Source: Streptomyces sp. WMMB 322
Lineage (GTDB): Bacteria > Actinomycetota > Actinomycetes > Streptomycetales > Streptomycetaceae
Assembly (NCBI RefSeq): GCF_900090145.1
Contig: NZ_FMHI01000006.1
Span: forward strand, 124,001 to 188,000
Direction: 5' to 3'
Length of the DNA stretch: 64,000 nucleotides
In this document: positions 52,347 to 60,202 of the stretch, one piece after another
How positions within the stretch are numbered: the first letter of the stretch is position 1
Layout of the letters: each line of letters starts with the position of its first letter
Program-made: the position numbers and the translations under genes
Notes under the pieces: model-generated
Database searches by the model: none
What the model was told of the DNA's origin: nothing
Seen by the model: the letters and a program-made list of their open reading frames with translations, nothing else

Positions 52347-54470
52347 TCAGACGTTCACGATCGCCACCCCGAACGGGTTGTTCCCGACGGTGGTGGTGGT
52401 GACGCTGTTGTCGCTGGTGTCGATCACCGACACCGTGCTGCCGCCGTAGTTGGCGACGTAGACCTTGCTTCCGTCCGGCGTGACGGCCACTCCCCTCGGT
52501 TCGTTGAAGCCGGCGTCGGTGATGGTGGTGATGACGGTGTTGTCGCTGGTGTCGATCACCGAGACCGAGTTGCCGCCTTCGTTCGTGACGTAGGCCTTGG
52601 TTCCGTCCGGGGTGAACGCCACCCCGTAGGGGGAGGTCCCGACGGTGATGGGGGTGCCGGAGACGGTGTTGGTACCGGTGTCGATCACCGTCACCGTGGT
52701 GCCGCCGTTGTTGGCGACATAGGCCTTGGTCCCGTCGGGCGTGACCGCAATCTCCCTGGGTGAGTTGAAGTTCGTGCCGTTGATGGTGGTGGTGACGGTG
52801 TCAGTCGCGGTATTGATCACGGTCACCGTGTCGTTGGCGGCGTTGGTGACATAGGCGGTGGTCCCGGCAATCGCCACCCAGAACGGGGTGTTGAAGTTCT
52901 CGCCGTTGATGGTGTCGGTGACGGTATCGGTGGCGGTATCGATCACCGACACCGTGCTGTCGGTGCTGTTGGGGACGTAGGCCTTGGTCCCGGCAATCGC
53001 CACGCCGTACGGGGAGATCCCGACGGTGATGAGACTTCCGGTGACGACGTTGTTGCCGGCGTCGACCACCGTCACCTCTTCCCCGCTGCTGTTGGCGACG
53101 TACACCTTGCTTCCGTCCGGGGTGAGCGCCACTCCGGCCGGGCCCTGGAAGTTCTCGCCGTTGATGGTGTCGGCGACGGTGTCGTCGCTGGTGTCGATCA
53201 CCGACACCGTCGCGTCCGTCTGGTTGGTGACGTAGGCGAAGAGGGTGTAGGTGTAGCTGCCTGTTGCGGTACCGCCCGGTGTGGTGACTTCCACGTCCAC
53301 CGTCGTGTAGGCCGTGCCCGGGGGTGTGGTTGCGGTGATGGTGGTGTCGTTCTCGACGATGAACGACGTTGCATCAACTCCTCCGAAGGTCACCGATGTT
53401 GCACCGGAGAACCCGCTGCCGGAGATCGTCACGTCCTGACCGCCGACTGCTGGACCTGTGGAGGGCTCCACAAGGGTGATTTCTGGTACGACGACGTAGG
53501 TGTAGGCGTCTGCGAGGGTGGCATCGCCGTTCGGGGTGCTCACGGTCACAGCCACCGTGCCGCTGCCCGCGGGCACGACCGCGAAGACGGTGTCGTCGTC
53601 CGCGACCATGAACGACGTGGCTTCCACTCCCCCGAACGTCACTGATGTTGCGCCGGTGAACCCGAAGCCGGAGATGATCACCTCTTGACCCTCGGGGCCC
53701 TCGTCCGGGACCACAGAGGTGACTGCCGGCACATAGGTGTAGGCGTCTTCGAGGGTGTCGCTGCCGTTCGGCGTGGTGACGGTTACGTCCACCAGCGAGC
53801 CGGCCACACCGTCGGGTGCGGTCGCGACGACGGTGCTGTCATCGACGAACACGAATCCGGCTTCCACCACGCCGAACTGCACGGACGTCACACCGGTGAA
53901 TCCGCTGCCGGAGATCGTCACCTGTTGGCCCGCGGGGCCCTCGTCCGGGACCACCGAGTCAACCGACGGTGGTACCGGTACGCCCACGTAGTCATAGGCG
54001 ATGCCGCAGCCCGGACCCACGGGAGTCACCACGCTCACCAGCACCGTACCGGTCCCGGCCGGGGCGGTGGTCTGGATCACCTTTCCCTGCAGATTGGCGA
54101 GGATGGGGGCGCTGGTGCTGCCGAACTTCACATCGGTCGCACCCGTGAATCCGTAACCGACGAGGGTGACAGGAGTGCCGCCCGCAGAAGGCCCGGATGT
54201 CGGCTGAACGGCCTGAATCGTCGCACCCGGTGTTCCCGAGTAGCAGAATGCTTTGCCGTTGCTGGTGCCGCTCGGCGTCACGACCGTGACCAGAACCGAA
54301 CCGCTTCCCGCAGGAACTGTGGCTCTGATGGCTCCGTCGTTGAACAAGGTGAAATTTGCATTGGTGTTGCCGAATTTCACGGCAGTCGCACCTGTGAAAC
54401 CGGACCCGGCGATCCAGGTCGTGGCTCCCGCAGGCAGTTTTGAAGGCTGAACGGCAGTGATCGCTGGCAT
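52347..54470 (-). CDS. IPT/TIG-domain and YVTN beta-propeller repeat protein
   Basis: A 707-residue repeat protein. Residues 1-405 hold five IPT/TIG immunoglobulin-like domains, each with the beat VxPxxGPxxGxxVTISGxGFTGATSVxFG. Residues 410-707 hold about seven YVTN beta-propeller blades with the beat VTPDGSKVYVANxxxxTVSVIDTSDNTV, which should close a seven-bladed propeller. There is no signal peptide: the protein starts MPAITAVQPSKLPAG right in the first TIG domain. ATG 54470 is well supported by AGGAGG. YVTN and TIG modules usually lie on the cell surface, so export by an unusual route or an intracellular role are both open. Base composition is lower in GC than its neighbours. It belongs to the sodN-flanked island. 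Confidence 0.88.
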   Translation of the reverse strand: MPAITAVQPSKLPAGATTWIAGSGFTGATAVKFGNTNANFTLFNDGAIRATVPAGSGSVLVTVVTPSGTSNGKAFCYSGTPGATIQAVQPTSGPSAGGTPVTLVGYGFTGATDVKFGSTSAPILANLQGKVIQTTAPAGTGTVLVSVVTPVGPGCGIAYDYVGVPVPPSVDSVVPDEGPAGQQVTISGSGFTGVTSVQFGVVEAGFVFVDDSTVVATAPDGVAGSLVDVTVTTPNGSDTLEDAYTYVPAVTSVVPDEGPEGQEVIISGFGFTGATSVTFGGVEATSFMVADDDTVFAVVPAGSGTVAVTVSTPNGDATLADAYTYVVVPEITLVEPSTGPAVGGQDVTISGSGFSGATSVTFGGVDATSFIVENDTTITATTPPGTAYTTVDVEVTTPGGTATGSYTYTLFAYVTNQTDATVSVIDTSDDTVADTINGENFQGPAGVALTPDGSKVYVANSSGEEVTVVDAGNNVVTGSLITVGISPYGVAIAGTKAYVPNSTDSTVSVIDTATDTVTDTINGENFNTPFWVAIAGTTAYVTNAANDTVTVINTATDTVTTTINGTNFNSPREIAVTPDGTKAYVANNGGTTVTVIDTGTNTVSGTPITVGTSPYGVAFTPDGTKAYVTNEGGNSVSVIDTSDNTVITTITDAGFNEPRGVAVTPDGSKVYVANYGGSTVSVIDTSDNSVTTTTVGNNPFGVAIVNV

Positions 54471-55089
54471 ATATTTCCTCCTCCGGGACGGGATTCCAGG
54501 CAGCAGGCTCCGTGCACCTGGACAACCCTTTCCAACCCCCCGTACACGGCTGGAATCCCGGCCGGAAAGCGGTCACCCCTGCCCCGTTGCTGGGTGTTGC
54601 CCATTGCCTCTTACCACAATGGAAGCGAACGCCAGAAACACTCGACAAGGCGTGAACGCAGGCAGAAGATGCATACATAGTGAATACGACAATCCTAGGA
54701 AGCATCAACCGCGCCCCTGCGCACCGCCGCACGCCCTCCGGTTTTCCCCTCTGCCGGACCTTCAGGGGGCGTCCGATCAACGGAACAGAACCCGATGGCA
54801 ACCCGATGGCCCGAAAATCACAACGAGACCGGGGCCGGCCTCTGACCTGCACTCGAAATGGGAGGAACCCAGGGCCGGGCACCAACGGCGTGCGTGAACG
54901 CGGCTCGGTCTCAATATTTTGGAAAAGCAACGGAGTTGAACAGCAGACTCAAACTCGCAATTCAGATGTGTCACTCTTGCGAGTGAAGAAGGAACAACCG
55001 AACCCCGTCGGCAGCGGACGCCACCATTCTGACTGCAGGGCAACAACACACCTGCCCTGTCCTTCACCGACCAGAATGAGGAGGGAAGC
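54471..55089. other. Low-GC divergent intergenic region of the island
   Basis: 619 bases between two divergent island genes. A hand count of 54901-54960 gives 28 G/C in 60 bases, far below the chromosomal norm. No credible gene, hairpin array or integrase is visible. It should contain the promoters for both genes; no promoter could be assigned with confidence. Confidence 0.55.
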
Positions 55090-55869
55090 GTGAAAGCTCG
55101 CTTCGGCGTTACACGAAGAATGGCTTTGGGGGTCGCCGCGCTGGCTGCGATCGCCGTTTCGTCTGCCCCCGGGCCGGCATCCGCCGCAACCGCCGACTCG
55201 GAACACTGGGGTGTGATCACCCGCAACACCATCGGCTCTCCCGTTGCCGAATTGAGGAACGGCCCGTACGGGTCGTTCGGCAAAACGGGCCCCACCTCGA
55301 AGCCGCCTTACGGAAAGGGCAGCCTTGGGATCGAGGTGGCGAACAACTCCACCACCCTGACTCCGCCGAGCGAGAAAGTCGACTTCGGCAACGAGGTCGA
55401 CTTCTACGGTGACCCGGTGCTCGGCCTGAACCAGGTCGGCTTCTACGTCTTCCAGACCGGTGAGAACATCAGCTACGGCGGCGCGAGCAACATGCCGAAC
55501 ATCAGGTTCGAGATCGATCCGAACCTCTCGTCCACACCCACCAACTACTCCACGATGACGTGGCTGCCCGACCCTGTGCCGATGGCGAACGTGGACGCCT
55601 GGAGTCCCTACCTGAACGCCGCCACGAGCGGGAAGTGGATGCTCTCGGGCGCCGCGGGGACCGCGACCGGGTGCAACCAAACCACTCAGTGCACCTTCTC
55701 GGCGCTCAAAGCCGCGCTGAACGACGGCGGCGATGCGCCGACCATCCTCACCGCGGCAGTGGGCAAGGGGCGCGACAACATGTGGATCGGCGCCGTCGAC
55801 GGCCTGCGGATCAACCAGAAGATCTACGACTTCGAAGCCAACGGAGTTGTGACCCGTTCGATCCTGTGA
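55090..55869 (+). CDS. Secreted protein of unknown function
   Basis: A 259-residue exported protein. The N-terminus has a signal peptide (MKARFGVTRRM basic part, ALGVAALAAIAVSSAPGPA core, cleavage near ASAA at about 33). The mature part is strand-rich with no recognised domain: HWGVITRNTIGSPVAELRNG, NNSTTLTPPSEKVDFGNEVDFYG, QVGFYVFQTGENISYGG, and one Cys pair (GCNQTTQC) that may form a disulfide. Repeated mention of paired FYxF and strand-like runs would fit a beta-sandwich or lectin-like fold, which is only a guess. GTG 55090 follows GAGGAGGG. Its stop overlaps the ATG of the sodN remnant by one base. Divergent from the TIG/YVTN gene; the two may work together. Confidence 0.8.
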   Translation: MKARFGVTRRMALGVAALAAIAVSSAPGPASAATADSEHWGVITRNTIGSPVAELRNGPYGSFGKTGPTSKPPYGKGSLGIEVANNSTTLTPPSEKVDFGNEVDFYGDPVLGLNQVGFYVFQTGENISYGGASNMPNIRFEIDPNLSSTPTNYSTMTWLPDPVPMANVDAWSPYLNAATSGKWMLSGAAGTATGCNQTTQCTFSALKAALNDGGDAPTILTAAVGKGRDNMWIGAVDGLRINQKIYDFEANGVVTRSIL

Positions 55870-55985
55870 TGCTTTCCCGCCTCATCGACACCCTCACCGC
55901 CTCGGACGAGAGGACACCGCTAGCCATACGCCGGGGCACTGCTGCCCACCGGCCCAACCATCGCCGGGGGACCAAGAAGGGCTGA
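55869..55985 (+). pseudogene. Internally deleted sodN remnant
   Basis: An open 38-codon frame that starts like sodN (ATGCTTTCCCG identical over 11 bases; first five residues Met-Leu-Ser-Arg-Leu the same) and ends like sodN (Thr-Lys-Lys-Gly-stop, 14 of 15 bases the same), directly followed by the sodN-type terminator. Between these ends the nickel hook, His/Cys ligands and helical bundle are missing, replaced by unrelated Arg/Thr-rich codons. There is no sodN-like leader upstream; the ATG lies on the stop of the secreted-protein gene. I read it as the wreck of a second sodN copy at the right end of the island, unlikely to make a functional protein. Confidence 0.65.
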
Positions 55986-56133
55986 ACACCCTGCGTCCTC
56001 GCGGGATTTCCACCGCACCCGGCCCGCACGGCGCCCCACGAAGGCGCCGATGCGGACCGGGTGCGGTCCTTTGTGCACATACGCCGACGCCGACAGGTCC
56101 CGGAGGAATGCCTCATCCGGGACCTGGCGTCCT
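55971..56133 (+). repeat. Direct repeat copy 2: decayed sodN 3' end and terminator
   Basis: Partner of 52132-52295. It begins with the codons for Thr-Lys-Lys-Gly-stop and continues through both hairpins. Here each hairpin carries a mismatch: a C/A opposition in the first stem (56012-56028 versus 56051-56067) and GGC instead of GTC at the end of the second (56092-56103 versus 56117-56128). That decay suggests it no longer serves a functional gene. Confidence 0.9.
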
Positions 56134-56335
56134 GGTTGCCGACTCCTGTCAGTGCTGCGCCGTGGAAATCCTGTAACTGAGCGGTCTGTTCAGTGTCTTG
56201 TGTGCCGAATGCCGGCGGGGCCGGACGCCGCGTCAGCTCCGAGGCGCCGCCGGTGGGACAGCGGCTGGATCACATCGGCCGTCCTCCGGTGCCGTCCCGT
56301 CGGTGGCCGGCCGGAGCCCGTCGCCCCTGTGCACC
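55986..56335. other. Region after the sodN remnant
   Basis: 350 bases with no gene. The first 148 bases are the repeat copy described separately; the remaining part to 56335 contains nothing I recognise and lies downstream of the leftward methyltransferase gene. Confidence 0.5.
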
Positions 56336-57502
56336 TCACTCCGCGCGCTTCAGCCGCCACAGTGACGTGACCTCCGCGCCGCGGGCGAAGTGCAACGGGT
56401 CGGAGGGGTCGGCGGACCGCTTGTGGCGGGGCCGGGCGTCCTCACGGCCCGCGACGGCGAGGCCCGCCCCGGCGATCCAGCCGAGCAACTCCTCGCGCGT
56501 GCGCAGCTGAAGACGCTCGGCGAGGTCGGAGAGGACCAGCCAGCCCTCACCGCCCGGGAGCAGGCGCTCGGCCAGCCCGGAGAGGAAACCGCGGAGCATG
56601 CGGCTGCCGGGGTCGTAGACCGCGTGTTCCAGCGGCGAGACGGGTTTCGCGGGCAGCCAGGGCGGGTTGCACACGACGAGCGGGGCCCGTTCGGTCCCCG
56701 GCGGGAAGAGGTCCGCGGCGACGACGCTCACCTGCCGTGCCACCCCCAGCCGTTCGGCGTTCTCCCGGGCGCAGGCCAGCGCCCGCTCGTCCTGGTCCGT
56801 CGCGACGACACGGGCGAGGCCGCGCCGGGCGAGCACCGCTGCCAGTACCCCGGTGCCGGTGCCGATGTCGAACGCGAGCCCGCCCGGGGGCAGTTGGGTA
56901 CGGGCGACCAGGTCGACGTACTCGCCGCGCACCGGTGAGAAGACGCCGTACGCCGGGTGCACGCGGTCGCCGCCGAGCGCCGGAACGGGTACGCCGCGCT
57001 GCCGCCACTCGTGGGCCCCGATGACGCCCAGCAGCTCGCGCAGCGGCACAAGGGAGTGCCCCGCGTCGCCGCCCTCTGCTCCGTACGCCTCGGCGCACGC
57101 CTCCCGGATCTCGGGCGCGCGGCGCAGCGGTACGGCGTAACCGTTCTCGCCCCGGGGCCCGGAGTCGAGCGGCACCAGCAGCATCCCCAGCACGCGGGCG
57201 CGGCGCGACTGCGCCTGCCTGTACAGGTGGAAGGTCTCCCGCGGGTTCGCTCCGGCCTTCGGCGGCTTTCGGTCGACGCGGCGCCCCAGTGCGGACAGCA
57301 GCTGCCGCGCACCGTGGTAGTCGCCGCGCCACAGCAGCGCCGTCCCCTCGCAGGCCAGCTTGTAGGCGGCGTCGGCTGTCATGCGGTCGTCCGCGACGCG
57401 GATGTGCCGCGGGGGCCTGGTGCCGCTCTCCGAGCGCCACAGCGCCGTGCGTTCGACGCCGTCCTCGGTCCAGACGGCCAGTGGCCGCTCAAGCTCGCTC
57501 AC
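56336..57502 (-). CDS. SAM-dependent methyltransferase with NPPW motif (RlmG/PrmC type)
   Basis: A 388-residue methyltransferase. The catalytic half (about 200-388) has motif I LAFDIGTGTGVLAAVLA, acidic VVATDQDERAL, and the NPPW motif (VVCNPPWLPAKP) diagnostic of enzymes that methylate exocyclic amides or amino groups in proteins, rRNA or DNA. The first 190 residues (a helical domain with TADAAYKLACEGTALLW and FHLYRQAQSRRAR) may position the target. Substrate undefined; rRNA or a translation factor is most likely. GTG 57502 start. Stands alone between the island and the EamA gene. Confidence 0.85.
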   Translation of the reverse strand: MSELERPLAVWTEDGVERTALWRSESGTRPPRHIRVADDRMTADAAYKLACEGTALLWRGDYHGARQLLSALGRRVDRKPPKAGANPRETFHLYRQAQSRRARVLGMLLVPLDSGPRGENGYAVPLRRAPEIREACAEAYGAEGGDAGHSLVPLRELLGVIGAHEWRQRGVPVPALGGDRVHPAYGVFSPVRGEYVDLVARTQLPPGGLAFDIGTGTGVLAAVLARRGLARVVATDQDERALACARENAERLGVARQVSVVAADLFPPGTERAPLVVCNPPWLPAKPVSPLEHAVYDPGSRMLRGFLSGLAERLLPGGEGWLVLSDLAERLQLRTREELLGWIAGAGLAVAGREDARPRHKRSADPSDPLHFARGAEVTSLWRLKRAE

Positions 57503-57566
57503 CGGCCCACCCTATGGCGCACGGGAGACCTCACGGCACGGAAGGACCTCACGGCGCGGAAGGACC

Positions 57567-58520
57567 TCACGGCACGGGCGGCCCGGCGCCCCTGGAACGA
57601 GGGGCGGGCGGGGTACGTACCGCGCCCATGCTGGCGACGATGACCAGGCCGATGGCAACGAGCTCCTGCGCTTCGAGGCGCTGGTCGAGCACCAGGAATC
57701 CCGCTGTCGCCGCCGCCACCGGCATGAGGCTCATCAGCAGCGCGAAGGTCGCGGCGGGCAGCCTCCGCAGGGCGAACAGTTCGAGCGTGTACGGAACCCC
57801 CGAGGAGAGCACCGCCACCGCCGCGCCCAGACCGAGCGTCACCGGGTCCAGCAGCGCGCGGCCGGCGCTCGCGGCGCCCAGCGGCGCACTGATCAGGGCG
57901 GCCAGCCCCATGGCGAGGGCGAGCCCGTCGGCTTTCGGGAAGCGGGCGCCCGTACGGGAGTTGAAGAGGATGTAGGCCACCCACATGGCACCGGCGGCCA
58001 GGGCGAAAGCGGCGCCCGCGAGGTCGATGCGGCCGAAGCCGCTGCTGCCCAGCAGGTACACGCCGGCCAGTGCCAGCGCGGCCCACAGCAGACTCAGCAG
58101 GCGCCGGGAGCCCACGACGGACAGCACGAGCGGGCCGAGCAGTTCGAGGGTGACGGCGGCACCGAGCGGAATGCGGTCGATGGCCTGGTAGAACAGCGTG
58201 TTCATGGTGCCGAGCGCGACACCGAGGCCGGTGACGGCGGCCCAGTCCCTGCGGGAGTGCCCGCGCAGGCGCGGCCTGCACACGGCGAGCATGATCAGCG
58301 CGGAGAAGACCAGCCGGAGCGCCACGACACCGAGCGCTCCGGCGCGGGGGAAGAGCGTCGCGGCCACGGCGGACCCGAACTGCAGCGACATGGCGCTGCC
58401 GACGACCATTCCGACGGCGCCGAGCCGCCCGTGGCCCTGCCGTGCGTACGGGCCGTGGGCGCCGGAGCCGCGCCCGGTGCGGGCCGGGTTCCGCGCGGCG
58501 GTACTGTCACCAGAGCTCAT
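57567..58520 (-). CDS. EamA-family (RhtA-like) membrane exporter
   Basis: A 317-residue membrane protein with ten hydrophobic helices in two EamA repeats. First repeat: GALGVVALRLVFSALIMLAVCR and GVALGTMNTLFYQAIDRIPLGAAVTLELLGPLVL; second: AFALAAGAMWVAYILFNSRTGARFP and GLGAAVAVLSSGVPYTLELFALRRLPAATFALLMSLMPVAAATAGFLVL. The LGPLVL segment and ten helices match RhtA-type threonine/homoserine exporters, so export of an amino acid or metabolite is inferred. ATG 58520; the ribosome site is poor. Confidence 0.9.
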   Translation of the reverse strand: MSSGDSTAARNPARTGRGSGAHGPYARQGHGRLGAVGMVVGSAMSLQFGSAVAATLFPRAGALGVVALRLVFSALIMLAVCRPRLRGHSRRDWAAVTGLGVALGTMNTLFYQAIDRIPLGAAVTLELLGPLVLSVVGSRRLLSLLWAALALAGVYLLGSSGFGRIDLAGAAFALAAGAMWVAYILFNSRTGARFPKADGLALAMGLAALISAPLGAASAGRALLDPVTLGLGAAVAVLSSGVPYTLELFALRRLPAATFALLMSLMPVAAATAGFLVLDQRLEAQELVAIGLVIVASMGAVRTPPAPRSRGAGPPVP

Positions 58521-59072
58521 GAGCACACGTTATGACCGCCGCGTCGCCGTGGGAAATGCGCACCGGCCTGCGGCTGTGCTCCCTGGGCATGGCCGCTGAA
58601 CTGCGTCATCCGCGCGGCTTCGTCGCCGTCGCCGTCGCGGACGCCGATGCCGACGCCGGCGCGGACGGACGGCCGGCCGGCCGGGTGCCGCCGCCACGGG
58701 CATGCCGTCGGCGTCTTCACGGTCGCCACCTCCGCCTCCACCGTCACCTCCGCCACGGTCGCCGGCTTCGCCATGGTCCGTCGCCACAACCGAGATGCTC
58801 CGGGCCCGCACCCCCCGCACCCGCACGGGGTTCGCCCGCCGGGAGCGGCGTCGTACCTCCAATGCTCATCTGGCGCGGGAGCCCCGTCGGTTCGGGAAGG
58901 CCCGCTGCCCCGCGGGCGCGACAGCTCGTACGGGTGGCGCTCGGCGTACCGGCTGGGGATGAGCGGGGAACCCGCTGATCACCGCATACGTTTGGACGGG
59001 CAGGGACTGGGGGGAATCCGGGCATTTCTCCCGGTGACACAGGCACAGGCACAGCCACAGGAGGCAGGAACG
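58521..59072. other. Long gap with possible broken coding sequence
   Basis: 552 bases without an intact gene. The plus strand from 58532 reads MTAASPWEMRTGLRLCSLG with good codon bias until about 58680; after that, high-GC third positions shift to another frame (GHAVGVFTVATSAS, about 58697 onward, to the MVRRHNRD region at about 58790). That pattern suggests a small frameshifted or decayed gene, or sequence error, but no family is recognised in either half. Confidence 0.3.
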
Positions 59073-59309
59073 ATGGCGGGTTTCCTCGACAGGGCCAAGG
59101 AGCAGGCGCAGCGCGGACTGGCCCAGGGCAAGGAGAAGATGGAGGTGGTACAGGCACAGCGCACAAGCAGCGACCTGCTGCGCAAGCTGGGCGCCGCCTA
59201 CTACTCGGAGCAGCGCGAAGACGGTTCCCGCGCGGACGTGGAGCAGGCGATGACGGCGCTGGAGCAGCACATCGCGCAGCACGGCAAGGACTTCCTGAAG
59301 AGCACGTAG
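59073..59309 (+). CDS. Small conserved helical protein
   Basis: A 78-residue protein, MAGFLDRAKEQAQRGLAQG at the start, then KEKMEVVQAQRTSSDLLRKLGAAYYSEQRE and VEQAMTALEQHIAQHGKDF. It is almost entirely amphipathic helix with no signal peptide or metal motif, and resembles small conserved hypothetical proteins of Streptomyces. Start ATG 59073 has an excellent ribosome site (AGGAGG), supporting expression. Function unknown. Confidence 0.8.
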   Translation: MAGFLDRAKEQAQRGLAQGKEKMEVVQAQRTSSDLLRKLGAAYYSEQREDGSRADVEQAMTALEQHIAQHGKDFLKST

Positions 59310-59507
59310 CGTCCGGTGCGCGCCGCACCCGTGGCCGCACGGACCGCCCCGGCCCCCCGGCCCTCCGCGGGTCAGGGGGCCGGCGTGCACCCGGAGGTGC
59401 TCGGACCGGCCGCGAGGGAGCACCCCGGCCGGACGGACGGCCGGCTCGGACGCTTCCGGGCCCGGGCACTGCCCCGGCCCGGGGACCTCTCCCGGCCCAG
59501 GCGCTGC

Positions 59508-59578
59508 TCCCGGCCCCGGGGCTTCGGCGTATCCCGGCCCCGGGGCTTCGGCGTATCCCGGCCCGGGCCTCGGCGTTT
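59508..59578. repeat. 24-base tandem repeat, about three units
   Basis: Two identical 24-base units (59508-59531 and 59532-59555), each beginning TCCCGGCCCCGG and ending TTCGGCGTA, are followed by a degenerate third (59556-59578). Each unit contains a CCCGGCCCCGGG-like near-palindrome. It lies between the convergent small-protein and NUDIX genes, so it could form stacked hairpins acting as a terminator, or be a simple variable repeat. Confidence 0.8.
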
Positions 59579-59583
59579 CCCGG

Positions 59584-60114
59584 CTACCCGAAGCGCAGGC
59601 GGTACAGCATCAGCAGTGCTGCCGCAGTGTTCGCGGCTGGGACCTCACCCGCTGCGATGAGGTCCGGAGCCTCCTTCAGCGGCACCCACTCGCGCTTGTC
59701 CGACTCGAAGTCGTCCTCGGGATGGCCGGCGTAGTCGGCGCCGTCCGCCCAGTAGATGTGATGCCGCGCGTCGATGAGCCCGTTGGAGGGCTCGACGGTC
59801 ATCAGGTGACGCAGCGGCCCGGGCCGCCAGCCCGTCTCCTCCAGCATCTCGCGTGCCGCCGCGGCGGCGAGGTCCTCGCCGTCCTCGACGACTCCGGCCG
59901 CGAGTTCCCATCCCCAGCTGTCGGTGATGAAGCGGTGCCGCCAGAGCATCAGCACCTCGTTGCGCTCGTTGACCGCGGTGGCCATGGCCACCGGCCGCAG
60001 CCGGATCAGATAGTGATCCAGATGACGGCCGTCCGGCAGCAGCACGTCCGCGAGATTGACCCGTAACCACTGGTTCTCGTACACAGTGTGTTCACCCAGG
60101 TTCTTCCATCGCAC
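59584..60114 (-). CDS. NUDIX hydrolase
   Basis: A 176-residue NUDIX hydrolase. The catalytic box GVVEDGEDLAAAAAREMLEETGW matches G-x5-E-x7-R-E-x-x-E-E-x-G. The N-terminal strand pair (VYENQWLRVNLADVLLPDG) and the YLIRLRP segment recall ADP-ribose pyrophosphatase-like members, so cleavage of ADP-ribose or a related nucleoside diphosphate is likely. GTG 60114 is preceded by GGAAGGGGG; longer in-frame starts lack this. Confidence 0.92.
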   Translation of the reverse strand: MRWKNLGEHTVYENQWLRVNLADVLLPDGRHLDHYLIRLRPVAMATAVNERNEVLMLWRHRFITDSWGWELAAGVVEDGEDLAAAAAREMLEETGWRPGPLRHLMTVEPSNGLIDARHHIYWADGADYAGHPEDDFESDKREWVPLKEAPDLIAAGEVPAANTAAALLMLYRLRFG

Positions 60115-60202
60115 GTATGTGCCCCCTTCCTGACGGAGGTTGGGCACATCCCAGCACGCCGCGGCGCTTGCCTGACAGAGGCGCCGACCGGCCACCCTCC
60201 CT

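Noticed and set aside
52296..55868. A classical mobile element at the sodN island
   Set aside because: No integrase, transposase, tRNA gene or terminal inverted repeats are visible, so I describe it only as a repeat-flanked island.
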